In this document: positions 1-7,139 of the stretch, piece after piece | Layout of the letters: each line of letters starts with the position of its first letter | How positions within the stretch are numbered: position 1 is the stretch's first letter | NCBI GenBank assembly: GCA_002427975.1 | Contig: DIZT01000175.1 | Coordinates: 5,022 to 18,895, forward strand | Length of the DNA: 13,874 nucleotides | Origin: Micrococcaceae bacterium UBA6021 | GTDB taxonomy: Bacteria > Actinomycetota > Actinomycetes > Actinomycetales > Micrococcaceae | Direction of reading: 5' to 3' | Translations under genes and position numbers: made by a program | Notes under the pieces: model-generated | Told to the model about the DNA's origin: nothing | Seen by the model: only the letters and a program-made list of their open reading frames with translations | The model's database searches: none

Positions 1-1598
1 GACGGGTCCTCGCGCAACCACGGCGCCAGCTGCACCAGGCTGAGCCCCATCACCTCGTTGCCGATTTCGCCGATCAGGCCGCTGCGCTCCGCCATCGGGA
101 TGAAGTCCGACGGCGGGATACGTTCGCCGGCGTGGTCCCACCGAGCCAGCGCCTCGAACTGGACCACTTGTCCGGTCCGCGGGGACACAATGGGCTGGAA
201 GACCACCGTGATTTCGCCGCGCGTGACGGCCAGCTGCAGCCCCGCTTCCATCTCCGTGCGCTGCACCAGGGCAGTCATCATGTCCGGATGGAAGCGCAGG
301 AAGCGGTTCTTGCCGGCAGCCTTGGCCGCGTACATGGCGATGTCCGCCTCACGCAGCAATTCGGAAGCGACGATCGCTTCCTTCCCGATGGAGGCGAGCC
401 CCAGGCTCAGGCTCGGCCGCAGCACCGTGCCGTTGATGGTCACGGGCACGTGCAGGCAGCGGACGATGCATTTGGCGATGGCATCGGCGTCGGGGCAGGC
501 CGTCAGCAGCACCACAAACTCGTCGCCCCCGAGCCGGGCCACGACGTCGGCGGTGGGAACGCAGCCGCGGAGCCGGCGGGCCACTTCCACCAGCATGTCA
601 TCGCCGGCCAGGTGCCCCAGGATGTCGTTGACTTCCTTGAAATCGTCCAGGTCAATGAGCAAGACATCGACAGTCTTCAGGCGTGGTTCGGCGAGGGCCC
701 CAGTGAGGGCCTGGTTGAACACTGCCCGGTTGGCCAGCCCGGTCAGCGGGTCCTGGAAGGCAAGGGCCCTCAGCTGCTCCGCCTGGGCCGCCAGGTCGGT
801 CAGGGCCTGTTGGGCCTGTTCCTGCGCCTGCCTGCGCGGAGTGACATCGCGGAAGCTCCACACCCGGCCTGCGATCCTCTCGCCAACGCGCTGGGGCCGC
901 GAATACCGTTCGAACGTCCGGCCATCCTTGAAGTCCAGCACGTCGTGGCTCTCTGCCCCAGGGTTCTCCACTACCTCGGTGAGCCGGGCCATGAAGGCCT
1001 CCGGATTGGCAACCTGGGAGACGACCAGCCGCATGATGGGCTCGTCACTGTCGCCGTCCGCGAAATCAGGCGGGATGCCCCACATTTTCAGGAACTGGTC
1101 GTTGAACCCGGCGACTCTGCCATCGGAGCTGATCACCAGGATGCCGTCCGCGGTGGATTCGAGGGTGGCTGTGAGCAGGGACATGGCCTCGCGGAGGTGA
1201 GCGTCCGCATCTTTGCGGTGCTCCGTGCTCCGGACCGAAACCAGCAAAACCTGCCGGCCGCCGTAGTCCAGCAATGAGCCGGCCATCTCGGCGGCGAACT
1301 CCGTGCCGTCCCGGTGCAGTCCGTAGACCTCCCGCGGCGGCAGCGGTTCATCGGGCTGCGCCTCCAGGTGCTCCCGAAGCAGGCTGGTTTCATTCCGGAA
1401 CCCCTCCGAGAGGAGCATCGAGTGGTCGCTCCCGATCAGCTCATCGCGCGTGTAGCCGAACATTCTGCTGCACGCCGCATTGGCCATTTTGATGGTGCTG
1501 GCGGCGTTGACCGCCAGGAGCGCGTCCGGGCTTGCATCAAAAAACGCGCCGAAAGCCGACGCGCTTAAGGCCTTCTCCTGCCGCCTGGAAGCCCCCAT
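1..1598 (-). CDS. PAS-PAS-GGDEF-EAL cyclic-di-GMP signalling protein (3' end outside window)
   Basis: Cytoplasmic sensor/regulator predicted to make and/or degrade cyclic di-GMP. 532 codons are visible and the frame stays open to the window edge. No transmembrane segment is seen. A first PAS domain lies at about residues 14-125 (core MFGYTRDELIG) and a second at about 145-255 (DGILVISSDGRVAGFND). A short coiled linker rich in Q and A (256-282) leads to a GGDEF domain starting at DPLTGLANR (283-291). The active-site loop GGDEF (357-361) is intact. The product-inhibition I-site, normally RxxD five residues before GGDEF, reads PTAD (348-351), so its arginine is missing. An EAL domain follows, with FEALARW at 481-487 (EAL 482-484); only about its first 90 residues are in the window. 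The start is ATG at 1598 because an in-frame TAG lies two codons upstream. It is separated by 133 bp from ugd and is probably transcribed on its own. Confidence 0.93.
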   Translation of the reverse strand, partial: MGASRRQEKALSASAFGAFFDASPDALLAVNAASTIKMANAACSRMFGYTRDELIGSDHSMLLSEGFRNETSLLREHLEAQPDEPLPPREVYGLHRDGTEFAAEMAGSLLDYGGRQVLLVSVRSTEHRKDADAHLREAMSLLTATLESTADGILVISSDGRVAGFNDQFLKMWGIPPDFADGDSDEPIMRLVVSQVANPEAFMARLTEVVENPGAESHDVLDFKDGRTFERYSRPQRVGERIAGRVWSFRDVTPRRQAQEQAQQALTDLAAQAEQLRALAFQDPLTGLANRAVFNQALTGALAEPRLKTVDVLLIDLDDFKEVNDILGHLAGDDMLVEVARRLRGCVPTADVVARLGGDEFVVLLTACPDADAIAKCIVRCLHVPVTINGTVLRPSLSLGLASIGKEAIVASELLREADIAMYAAKAAGKNRFLRFHPDMMTALVQRTEMEAGLQLAVTRGEITVVFQPIVSPRTGQVVQFEALARWDHAGERIPPSDFIPMAERSGLIGEIGNEVMGLSLVQLAPWLREDP

Positions 1599-1618
1599 GC
1601 GCTACCACCCCCACGCAC

Positions 1619-1647
1619 ATCCTAAAGTGCAGGCCATGATTGCGGAA
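1619..1647 (-). promoter_or_regulatory. Possible promoter of the GGDEF-EAL gene
   Basis: On the minus strand TAGGAT (1624-1619) fits the actinobacterial TAnnnT -10 pattern and lies 20 bases before the ATG at 1598. The hexamer 17 bases upstream, TTCCGC (1647-1642), is a poor -35. The rest of the 133-bp gap to ugd shows no clear terminator. This is weak motif evidence only. Confidence 0.22.
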
Positions 1648-1731
1648 TGGAATTGCGTGACTTTTGAGCCGCCTTGCGACATGCTGCCCCGGGAATTAGC
1701 GGTTCTGCTGGTCCGCGGCGGTGGTGACAGG

Positions 1732-3123
1732 CTAAGAGTTACGCATTCCCGTCAGGCCAGCCTCCGTAACGCCCGCACCAGCACCAGCGTTGGTGCCCAG
1801 ACAGCGGACCACCCAGCCCTCCGCCTGCCAGGCTGCGGCGTCCAGCACATTCCGCGCGTCCAGGATCACCCGCCGCCGCACCAACCCGCCCGCAAGGGCA
1901 GGGGAGAACCGCCGGTACTCGTCCCACTCGGTGAGCAGGAGGACCAGCTCCGCACCCTCCAAAGCCCGCGGCGTGGAGGCCTCAAACCGCAGCTGGGGAT
2001 ACCGCAGCCACGCATGGTTCACGGCCTTGGGATCCGTCACCGTCACGTGCGCGCCGGCGGCGGCCAGCCGGGCGGCGACGTCCAGGGCGGGGGAGTCGCG
2101 GATGTCATCCGTCTCCGGCTTGAAGGACGCACCAAGTACTGTGACGGCACGCCCGCAAAGCCCGCCGCCGCACAGTTCCGCGGCAAGGGACACAGTGCGG
2201 GTCCGCTGACGGATGTTGATGGCGTCCACCACGCCCATCCAGTGGTTGACCGGGTCCACGCCCAGCGCGGCGGCCTGGCTGCGGAGGCTGCGGATGTCCT
2301 TGGGCAGGCACCCGCCGCCGAAGCCCAGCCCGGCATGCATGTAACGGCTGCCGATCCTCGGGTCCATGCCCATCGCCTCGCTGAGTTCGGCCACGTCCGC
2401 GCCGGACGCATCGCACAGTTCGGAGATGGCGTTGATGAAGCTGACCTTGGTGGCCAGATACGCGTTGGCGGCCGACTTGATCAGCTCCGCCGTGGCAAAG
2501 TTGCACACCAGGCGCGGAATACCGGCGTTCAGCAGCGGCTCATAGACGGCGTCCAACGCCGCCGTCACCGCGCGCGGAGCACCGGTCCGGGGATTGAAGG
2601 CCGCGGCCCGCCCGCCCGCCACGCCGTACACCAGCCGGTCCGGTACCAGCGAGTCCTTCACCGCAGTGCCCTGGCGCAGGAACTCCGGGTTCCAGCCCAG
2701 CTGCACGTCCGGCCGCCCCGCGAGGACGCCCTGGAGCATGTCCACGGTGCCGACGGGCACCGTTGATTTACCGACGACGACGGCGCCGCTCGCCAGGTGC
2801 GGGAGCAGCGCCTCGGTGGCGGCCACGAGGAAGGTGAGGTCGGCGCCGTCGGACGTCTTGGACTGCGGCGTTCCGACGCACAAAAAGTGGACCTGGGCGC
2901 CGGCGGCAACGGCGACGTCGGTGGAGAACCTGAGGCGGCCGGTGCTGCGTCCGTCGCGGAGCAGTTCGTCCAGGCCGGGCTCGAAGAAGGGGGCCTGGCC
3001 GCGGCCCAACTGGTCCACCTTCGCGGCGTCCACGTCGATGCCCACCACTGTGTGGCCCATGGACGCGAGCGTGGCGGCGTGCACCGCGCCGAGATAGCCG
3101 CAGCCGATCACCGAAATTTTCAC
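1732..3123 (-). CDS. ugd: UDP-glucose 6-dehydrogenase
   Basis: Oxidises UDP-glucose to UDP-glucuronate with two NAD+, in the cytoplasm, supplying UDP-GlcA for capsule, exopolysaccharide or glycolipid synthesis. 463 residues, normal for the family. The N-terminal Rossmann domain starts with GCGYLG (7-12) and the acidic residue closing beta-2 is in GIDVD (28-32). WNPEFLRQGTAVKD (144-157) and the central helix with K216 and N220 (ELIKSAAN) follow. The catalytic cysteine C272 sits in GFGGGCLPKD (267-276). The C-terminal UDP-binding domain has GASFKPETDDIRDSP (331-345). The start is GTG at 3123 with GGAG seven bases upstream. The start overlaps the TGA of the glycosyltransferase (GTGA, 3123-3120), implying translational coupling. 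The last 20 or so residues are low-complexity Gly/Ala and probably dispensable. Related nucleotide-sugar dehydrogenases (UDP-ManNAc) share the fold, but the motifs fit Ugd/TuaD best. Confidence 0.95.
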   Translation of the reverse strand: MKISVIGCGYLGAVHAATLASMGHTVVGIDVDAAKVDQLGRGQAPFFEPGLDELLRDGRSTGRLRFSTDVAVAAGAQVHFLCVGTPQSKTSDGADLTFLVAATEALLPHLASGAVVVGKSTVPVGTVDMLQGVLAGRPDVQLGWNPEFLRQGTAVKDSLVPDRLVYGVAGGRAAAFNPRTGAPRAVTAALDAVYEPLLNAGIPRLVCNFATAELIKSAANAYLATKVSFINAISELCDASGADVAELSEAMGMDPRIGSRYMHAGLGFGGGCLPKDIRSLRSQAAALGVDPVNHWMGVVDAINIRQRTRTVSLAAELCGGGLCGRAVTVLGASFKPETDDIRDSPALDVAARLAAAGAHVTVTDPKAVNHAWLRYPQLRFEASTPRALEGAELVLLLTEWDEYRRFSPALAGGLVRRRVILDARNVLDAAAWQAEGWVVRCLGTNAGAGAGVTEAGLTGMRNS

Positions 3124-4289
3124 AGGAACGCTCCACTCTTGGTTTCGACGGGCTCAACCACCGGTTCGCCGGTGATTACTGATCGGTATTGCTCCTCGAG
3201 CTGGGCACACAGCGCCGGCCACGTCCGGTCCTGGACCGATGCGTGCGCTGCCGTGGCGAACGCGCGGCGCTTGGCGTCGTCGCCCATCAGGTCCATGACA
3301 TGCGCGCGGAAACCCGCCAGGTCGCCGGGCTGGTACAGCCAGCCGGTGCGCGAGTTTTCCACCAGGTCCAGGGGGCCGCCGCGGCCGGTGGCCACCACCG
3401 GAACGCCCGATGCCATGGCCTCCTGGATGGTCTGGCAGAAGGTCTCGAACTCGCCGGGATGGACAAAGAGGTCGAAGGACGCCACCGCCTTGGCCAGCTC
3501 CTCCCCACCGAGGAAGCCGGTGAACACGGCACCCGGCAGTGCTTCCTGCAGGGCCGCCTGCTGCGGGCCGTCGCCCACAATCACCAGCCTGGTGTTGGGG
3601 ACGTTGGCGAGCGCCGCCAGGTCCTCCACCTGCTTTTCGATAGCCAGACGGCCGACATAGCCGATGATCCGCTCACCGCCGGGGGCCACGGAAGCCCGCC
3701 ACGCGGCGTCGCGCTTTTCCGGCGAAAACCGCGCGGTATCCACACCCCGCCGCCACATGCCCACCCGCGGAATTCCGCGGCCGCGCAACTGGTTCAGCGC
3801 GAAGGTGGACGGCACCAGGGTCCGGGTGGCCAGCACATGGATGTTCTCCACCCGGTTCCACGCCCAGTTCTCCAGGAACGGCACGCCATACCGTGCGGCG
3901 TAGCTGGGAACCTCGGTCTGGTAGATGGCGATGGTGGGGATCCGCAGCTGATGCGCGGCCTGCACGGCCCGCCAGCCCAGGACAAACGGCGACGCAAGGT
4001 GGACAACGTCGGGTGCGTAGTCGGCAAGGATTCGCTTGACCCGGTACACACCGCCCATCGCCACTCGCACGTTGGTGTAGCCCGCCAATGGAACAGCCGG
4101 AAGCCGGTGCACCGTGGCGCCGTGGACCACCTCGGCCGGCGCCGCGAACTCGGCGACCGTGTGGGTCGAAGGGGCGATGACCAGGACGTCGTGGCCCTGA
4201 CCCTCCAGGTGCTCAAGCACCCGCAGGATGGAGTGGGTCACCCCGTTCATCAGCGGCAGGAATGACTCGGCAACAATTGCGATCCTCAC
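3120..4289 (-). CDS. mgtA: MgtA-type GT4 alpha-mannosyltransferase
   Basis: GT-B glycosyltransferase of family GT4, acting at the cytoplasmic face of the membrane. It closely resembles actinobacterial MgtA (M. tuberculosis Rv0557, formerly PimB; C. glutamicum MgtA), which moves mannose from GDP-mannose to glucuronosyl-diacylglycerol. Seen: an N-terminal acceptor domain opening AIVAESFLPLMNGVTHS (4-20), DVVHLASP (94-101), IYQTEVP (122-128), the hinge/donor motif YVGRLAIEK (211-219) and VGDGP (238-242). The EX7E pair is E282/E290 within HPGEFETFCQTIQEA. 389 residues. The tail after about residue 372 (VVEPVET) is encoded by a repeat and is not part of the family. The start is GTG at 4289; no other in-frame start exists before the upstream stop at 4326-4328. 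A GGAGG lies only one base from the GTG, an unusually tight spacing. It is coupled to ugd. The donor (GDP-Man versus another sugar nucleotide) is inferred from family. Confidence 0.85.
   Translation of the reverse strand: MRIAIVAESFLPLMNGVTHSILRVLEHLEGQGHDVLVIAPSTHTVAEFAAPAEVVHGATVHRLPAVPLAGYTNVRVAMGGVYRVKRILADYAPDVVHLASPFVLGWRAVQAAHQLRIPTIAIYQTEVPSYAARYGVPFLENWAWNRVENIHVLATRTLVPSTFALNQLRGRGIPRVGMWRRGVDTARFSPEKRDAAWRASVAPGGERIIGYVGRLAIEKQVEDLAALANVPNTRLVIVGDGPQQAALQEALPGAVFTGFLGGEELAKAVASFDLFVHPGEFETFCQTIQEAMASGVPVVATGRGGPLDLVENSRTGWLYQPGDLAGFRAHVMDLMGDDAKRRAFATAAHASVQDRTWPALCAQLEEQYRSVITGEPVVEPVETKSGAFL
3140..3174. repeat. REP-like palindromic repeat inside the 3' end of mgtA
   Basis: The stretch begins TGGTTTCGACGGGCTCAACC and continues into a perfect 6-bp stem with a four-base TTCG loop (3159-3174). 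GGTT...AACC gives a second, looser inverted repeat. Read on the minus strand in the mgtA frame it encodes VVEPVET. From memory, this peptide and its DNA recur as C-terminal tails of unrelated proteins in high-GC actinobacteria, marking a dispersed REP-type element. Only one copy is visible here, so its repeat status rests on that general knowledge. Confidence 0.6.
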
Positions 4290-4372
4290 CCCTCCACGGT
4301 GGGCGCGCCGACTGACGGTGCGGCGTCACGCGGGTTGAACTGAGGGAAAGGTTGGGTGAACACCGGGTCGGG

Positions 4373-4618
4373 TCAGTACTTGTTGTGCCTGAGGACCTCC
4401 GGCAACTCATCCACATAGACCGTTTGCGGCGGCTCGAAGTAGATGACCAGCACTTCCTCGCCCGCCTCGAACACGGCCGATTTATCAAAGGGATGGGCAT
4501 GGAAGGCGCTGGTCCCGCCGAGGTAGGGCAGCATCACCTCGCCGATGGTGCCCGGTCCGATGCGCCCGGTCACCCGCCCGATCTTCCCGGTAAGGCTTCG
4601 GTCAACGTCCCGATGCAT
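4373..4618 (-). CDS. Small OB-fold protein, NfeD C-terminal-like, paired with flotillin
   Basis: 81 residues, soluble, with no signal peptide or membrane segment. The pattern LTGKIGRVTGRIGPGTIGEV (9-28), followed by a run leading to VFEAGEEVLVIYF (49-61), fits the five-stranded OB fold that ends NfeD/YuaF proteins. Those proteins are the usual partners of SPFH/flotillin proteins. Here the N-terminal membrane part of NfeD is absent. It starts 8 bp after the flotillin stop; the flotillin TAA and following GGG form its ribosome-binding site (AAGGG, five bases before ATG 4618). That argues for one mRNA and a stoichiometric role. Function is inferred from fold pattern and neighbour, not from catalytic residues. 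It could also be an unrelated small beta protein. Confidence 0.6.
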   Translation of the reverse strand: MHRDVDRSLTGKIGRVTGRIGPGTIGEVMLPYLGGTSAFHAHPFDKSAVFEAGEEVLVIYFEPPQTVYVDELPEVLRHNKY

Positions 4619-4626
4619 GCGGGCCC

Positions 4627-6090
4627 TTATGCCTCGGGTGGTTGGGGTGGCTGCTTGGCGTCCCCGCGGTCTTTGGGCGCGGAGGACTTCGGTGCGGAGC
4701 TTTTCAGCGCGGAGGCGAGGGCCGGGAGATAGTCGCCCACCTGGGCCAGGATCCCGCCGAGCATGCGGTTGACGCCTTCGCCGCCGTTCAGCACGGTCAT
4801 CTGGCCCACGTGCGAGAACGGTTCGGCGGCCGCGGCGATGATGGCGGGCATGTTCTCGGCGAGCTGTTGGGAAATGACCGCGTCCTGGTTGGTCCCGAGT
4901 GCTTCGGCGCGTGCCTTGATGCCTTCGGCCTCGGCCAGGGCTTTGGCCTTAACCGCCGACGCCGTCGCATCGCCCCGTGCTCTGGTGGCAGCGGCTTCGG
5001 CCTCGCCCGTGATCTTCGTGGCCCCGGCTGCAGCTGCGGCCGCGGTGGCATTTGCCTGGGCCTGGAGTTCTGTCCGGCGCGCGTTGGCCTGGGCTTCGAG
5101 TTCCGTGCGCCGGGCCAATGCCTCGGCCGCGCTGATGTCGGCCGCCTTCTGGCCCTCAGCGTCCGTGCGCTTGGCGTAGGCCTTTGCGTCGGCGGGCTTC
5201 CGGACGCTGGTCTGGAGTTTCTGCTCCTCGCGGTCCGCCTCGAGCTTGGCCACCTCCGTTTCCTGAACCACCACCTGCTGGCGTGCTGTCGCTTCCGCCA
5301 GCGGACCGGCCTGGGCGGCATTGGCCCGGGCCCGTTCCGCATTGGCCTGGGCAACGGACTGCCTGATGGCCGAAATGCTCTGGGCGTCCGCGATGAGCGC
5401 TGCCGCCTCCGCTTCCTTCTCCGCGGCCTCCCGGTTCCGGGTGGCCTCGGCGATCCGCGCCTCCATCTTGACCTGTGCGATATGGGGCTTGGCGATGTTT
5501 TCGATGTATCCGGTAGGGTCCTGCAGGTCCTTGATCTGGAGGGAATCCACCACCAGGCCGAGCTTTTCCATTTCGACACCGCTGGCGCTGCGGACCTGCG
5601 AACCAAGCTTGTCCCGCTCCCGGATGATCTCTTCCATCGTCATGCTGCCGATGATGGACCGCAGGTGCCCTTCGAAGACGTTGTACACCTGGCTTTCCAT
5701 CCTTGGCTGCTGACCCAGGAAACGCCTGGCCGCATTTGCGATGAAGGGCGGAGCGTCGCCGATCTTGTAGATCACCACGCCCTCCACGATTACCTGGATG
5801 CCCTGTGATGTCACACAGGAGACCTTAAGTTCAGTCTCGTTCAGCGTCAGCGACAAGGTGCGGACGGTCTGGAGGCCGGGAAAGACCAAGGCACCCTTGC
5901 CGGTGACGATTCTGAAGTCCATTCCCGCCCTTGTTTCCAAGGATCCCCGGGTCAGGCCCGAGATGATGAGGGCCTCGTTAGGCTCGGCCACCTTCCACGT
6001 CAGTTTTATAGCCACCCAGATCACGGCAACAGCCAGGACTGCCCCGATCAGTGCCGTGGCGAGCGGGAAGAACGCTGCGAAGTCCGGCAT
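4627..6090 (-). CDS. SPFH/flotillin-like membrane-scaffold protein
   Basis: Predicted to organise membrane microdomains, anchored by one N-terminal segment (about residues 7-29, PLATALIGAVLAVAVIWVAI). An SPFH (band 7) domain follows at about 33-210, with the characteristic region ending DSLQIKDLQDPTGYIENIAK (182-201). A long Ala/Glu-rich coiled coil runs from about 210 to 400, as in flotillins, with an 11-residue tandem repeat (RRTELEAQANA/RRTELQAQANA, 327-348). A Gly-containing end region is followed by a Pro/Lys tail with SSAPK twice. The frame is open to 6282, but ATG 6090 is preferred: GAAAGG lies seven bases upstream and the SPFH proteins begin here; the 64 extra residues are Pro/Arg-rich without a domain. 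487 residues, normal for bacterial flotillins. It is followed by an OB-fold partner gene. No enzymatic role is expected. Confidence 0.88.
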   Translation of the reverse strand: MPDFAAFFPLATALIGAVLAVAVIWVAIKLTWKVAEPNEALIISGLTRGSLETRAGMDFRIVTGKGALVFPGLQTVRTLSLTLNETELKVSCVTSQGIQVIVEGVVIYKIGDAPPFIANAARRFLGQQPRMESQVYNVFEGHLRSIIGSMTMEEIIRERDKLGSQVRSASGVEMEKLGLVVDSLQIKDLQDPTGYIENIAKPHIAQVKMEARIAEATRNREAAEKEAEAAALIADAQSISAIRQSVAQANAERARANAAQAGPLAEATARQQVVVQETEVAKLEADREEQKLQTSVRKPADAKAYAKRTDAEGQKAADISAAEALARRTELEAQANARRTELQAQANATAAAAAAGATKITGEAEAAATRARGDATASAVKAKALAEAEGIKARAEALGTNQDAVISQQLAENMPAIIAAAAEPFSHVGQMTVLNGGEGVNRMLGGILAQVGDYLPALASALKSSAPKSSAPKDRGDAKQPPQPPEA

Positions 6091-6120
6091 GACCAGGCCT
6101 TTCTTAGTTATGGACCAACT

Positions 6121-6150
6121 GTTGTACACAGTCTGAATCGCCCCCGCCAA
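6121..6150 (-). promoter_or_regulatory. Possible promoter of the flotillin operon
   Basis: Minus strand TTGGCG (6150-6145), an 18-base spacer and TACAAC (6126-6121), 30 bases before the flotillin ATG. The -35 is fair; the -10 is imperfect (final base C instead of T). Position fits, sequence evidence is moderate. Confidence 0.33.
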
Positions 6151-6246
6151 AGAGTCCAGAGCCGGACCATGATTGCCTGCGGCAACGGAGATCACCCACG
6201 ACGGCGGCGCGGCGGCCCGGGGGATGGGCCGTTCCGGCGCAGGAAA

Positions 6247-6286
6247 GCCGGTGCAGCTGTGCGTGGAGCGCGGCAACTGCACCGGC
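6247..6286 (-). terminator. Perfect 10-bp inverted repeat in the DUF4383-flotillin gap, possible terminator
   Basis: GCCGGTGCAG (6247-6256) and CTGCACCGGC (6277-6286) are exact reverse complements around a 20-base loop. On the minus strand the stem is followed by TTTCC, and it lies about 77 bases after the DUF4383 stop, so it could end that transcript. The T-run is short and the loop long, so it may instead be an mRNA structure or binding site upstream of flotillin. The remainder of the 272-bp gap shows no gene. Confidence 0.38.
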
Positions 6287-6362
6287 CAGTAGGACGAATA
6301 TTCAGAACTTATGGATCATTTCCCATTCGCGGCTCCTAATATCCCGGCTGTCACTTCCGGGT

Positions 6363-6821
6363 TTATTTCCTCTCGCCGGCCATCCTGGAGAACAGCCAGC
6401 CAGCAGCAACCATTGCCACGCCCAGCACAAGGTGGGTCCAGTTGTCCGTCATGTTGAACGACAGGAAATTGGCCGCCGAACCAACTCCGACACTGAGCCC
6501 GAAAATGCTGAGGATGATGTACAGCGCGCCTGCCCCGATGAGGAAGTTCCGGGCGCCATGCTCGCCGCGCGACATCGCCCAGCCCGTTGCGCCGATGGCC
6601 AGTTGCACAATATTGAGCAGCATGGATACCTGGAACAGGCCAAGGAACATCGCATGGGAATTAGGTCCCAGGAACATCAATGCGCTGTACTGAGTGGTGA
6701 CACCCGGGATAAAGCCCAGGACACCGACCAACATCAAGACAATACCTACACCCATGCCGACATTCTGGACGTCTGCACGCCCGAAATGAATGCCGTGTGC
6801 ATGTGGGGATGCGGTAGTCAT
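6363..6821 (-). CDS. DUF4383 family four-helix membrane protein
   Basis: 152 residues with four predicted membrane helices at about 21-40, 57-79, 90-112 and 127-146. The length, spacing and the GVLGFIPGVT, LGLFQVSMLLNIVQLAIG and NWTHLVLGVAM stretches match actinobacterial DUF4383 proteins. These are membrane proteins of unknown function, often found near stress or envelope genes. The His-rich start MTTASPHAHGIHFGR is cytosolic-looking. The frame continues upstream to 7364, but ATG 6821 is chosen: GGAGG lies seven bases before it, the family begins here, and the upstream extension is a Gly/Pro/Arg-rich non-domain sequence. No catalytic residues are seen. Same strand as flotillin, 272 bp upstream of it, probably a separate transcript. 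Confidence 0.83.
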   Translation of the reverse strand: MTTASPHAHGIHFGRADVQNVGMGVGIVLMLVGVLGFIPGVTTQYSALMFLGPNSHAMFLGLFQVSMLLNIVQLAIGATGWAMSRGEHGARNFLIGAGALYIILSIFGLSVGVGSAANFLSFNMTDNWTHLVLGVAMVAAGWLFSRMAGERK

Positions 6822-7139
6822 TTTTCTGCCTCCAACCACTGATAGCGGACATTCCAATTTTACGGCGGACCTGTGGAAAAAGCGCCTGATCAAGCCCGGA
6901 TGGGGACTTCTGCCCAACGACAGAATTGGGGCCTGCTGTTGGGTGGGCGATCCGCAGGAGATACCCGGACAAGCTGAAGGCCCGACGACGGCGCCATCAC
7001 CGGCGGCGGCTGCCCCACCGCCGTCGTCCGCTGCTTCGCGGGGAACTTCCGCCAACACGTAGCCCGGCACTACGAACTCTGGCGAGGCAGGTCTCGCGGG
7101 GTGTTTGAGCCTGTCGCGGACCGGTCCGAAGGCCTGGCC
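6822..7139. promoter_or_regulatory. Divergent intergenic region between DUF4383 and PerM-like genes
   Basis: About 318 bp without a convincing gene. On the minus strand TAAAAT (6862-6857) is a strong -10 box, 35 bases from the DUF4383 ATG; no good -35 is present at 16-18 bases. A perfect 10-bp inverted repeat, GACGACGGCG (6984-6993) and CGCCGTCGTC (7019-7028), sits mid-region around a 25-base GGC-rich loop. For the plus-strand gene no strong promoter is visible. ORFs crossing this stretch look like chance frames. Confidence 0.4.

Noticed and set aside
58..2766. Long plus-strand open frames opposite the GGDEF-EAL and ugd genes
   Set aside because: Their translations are Arg/Ser/Pro/His-rich with no domains, while the minus strand encodes clear PAS, GGDEF, EAL and Ugd motifs. 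They are antisense shadows of GC-rich genes.
6091..6282. 64-residue N-terminal extension of flotillin
   Set aside because: ATG 6090 has a proper ribosome site and opens with the expected membrane anchor; the extension has no domain character and covers the probable promoter.
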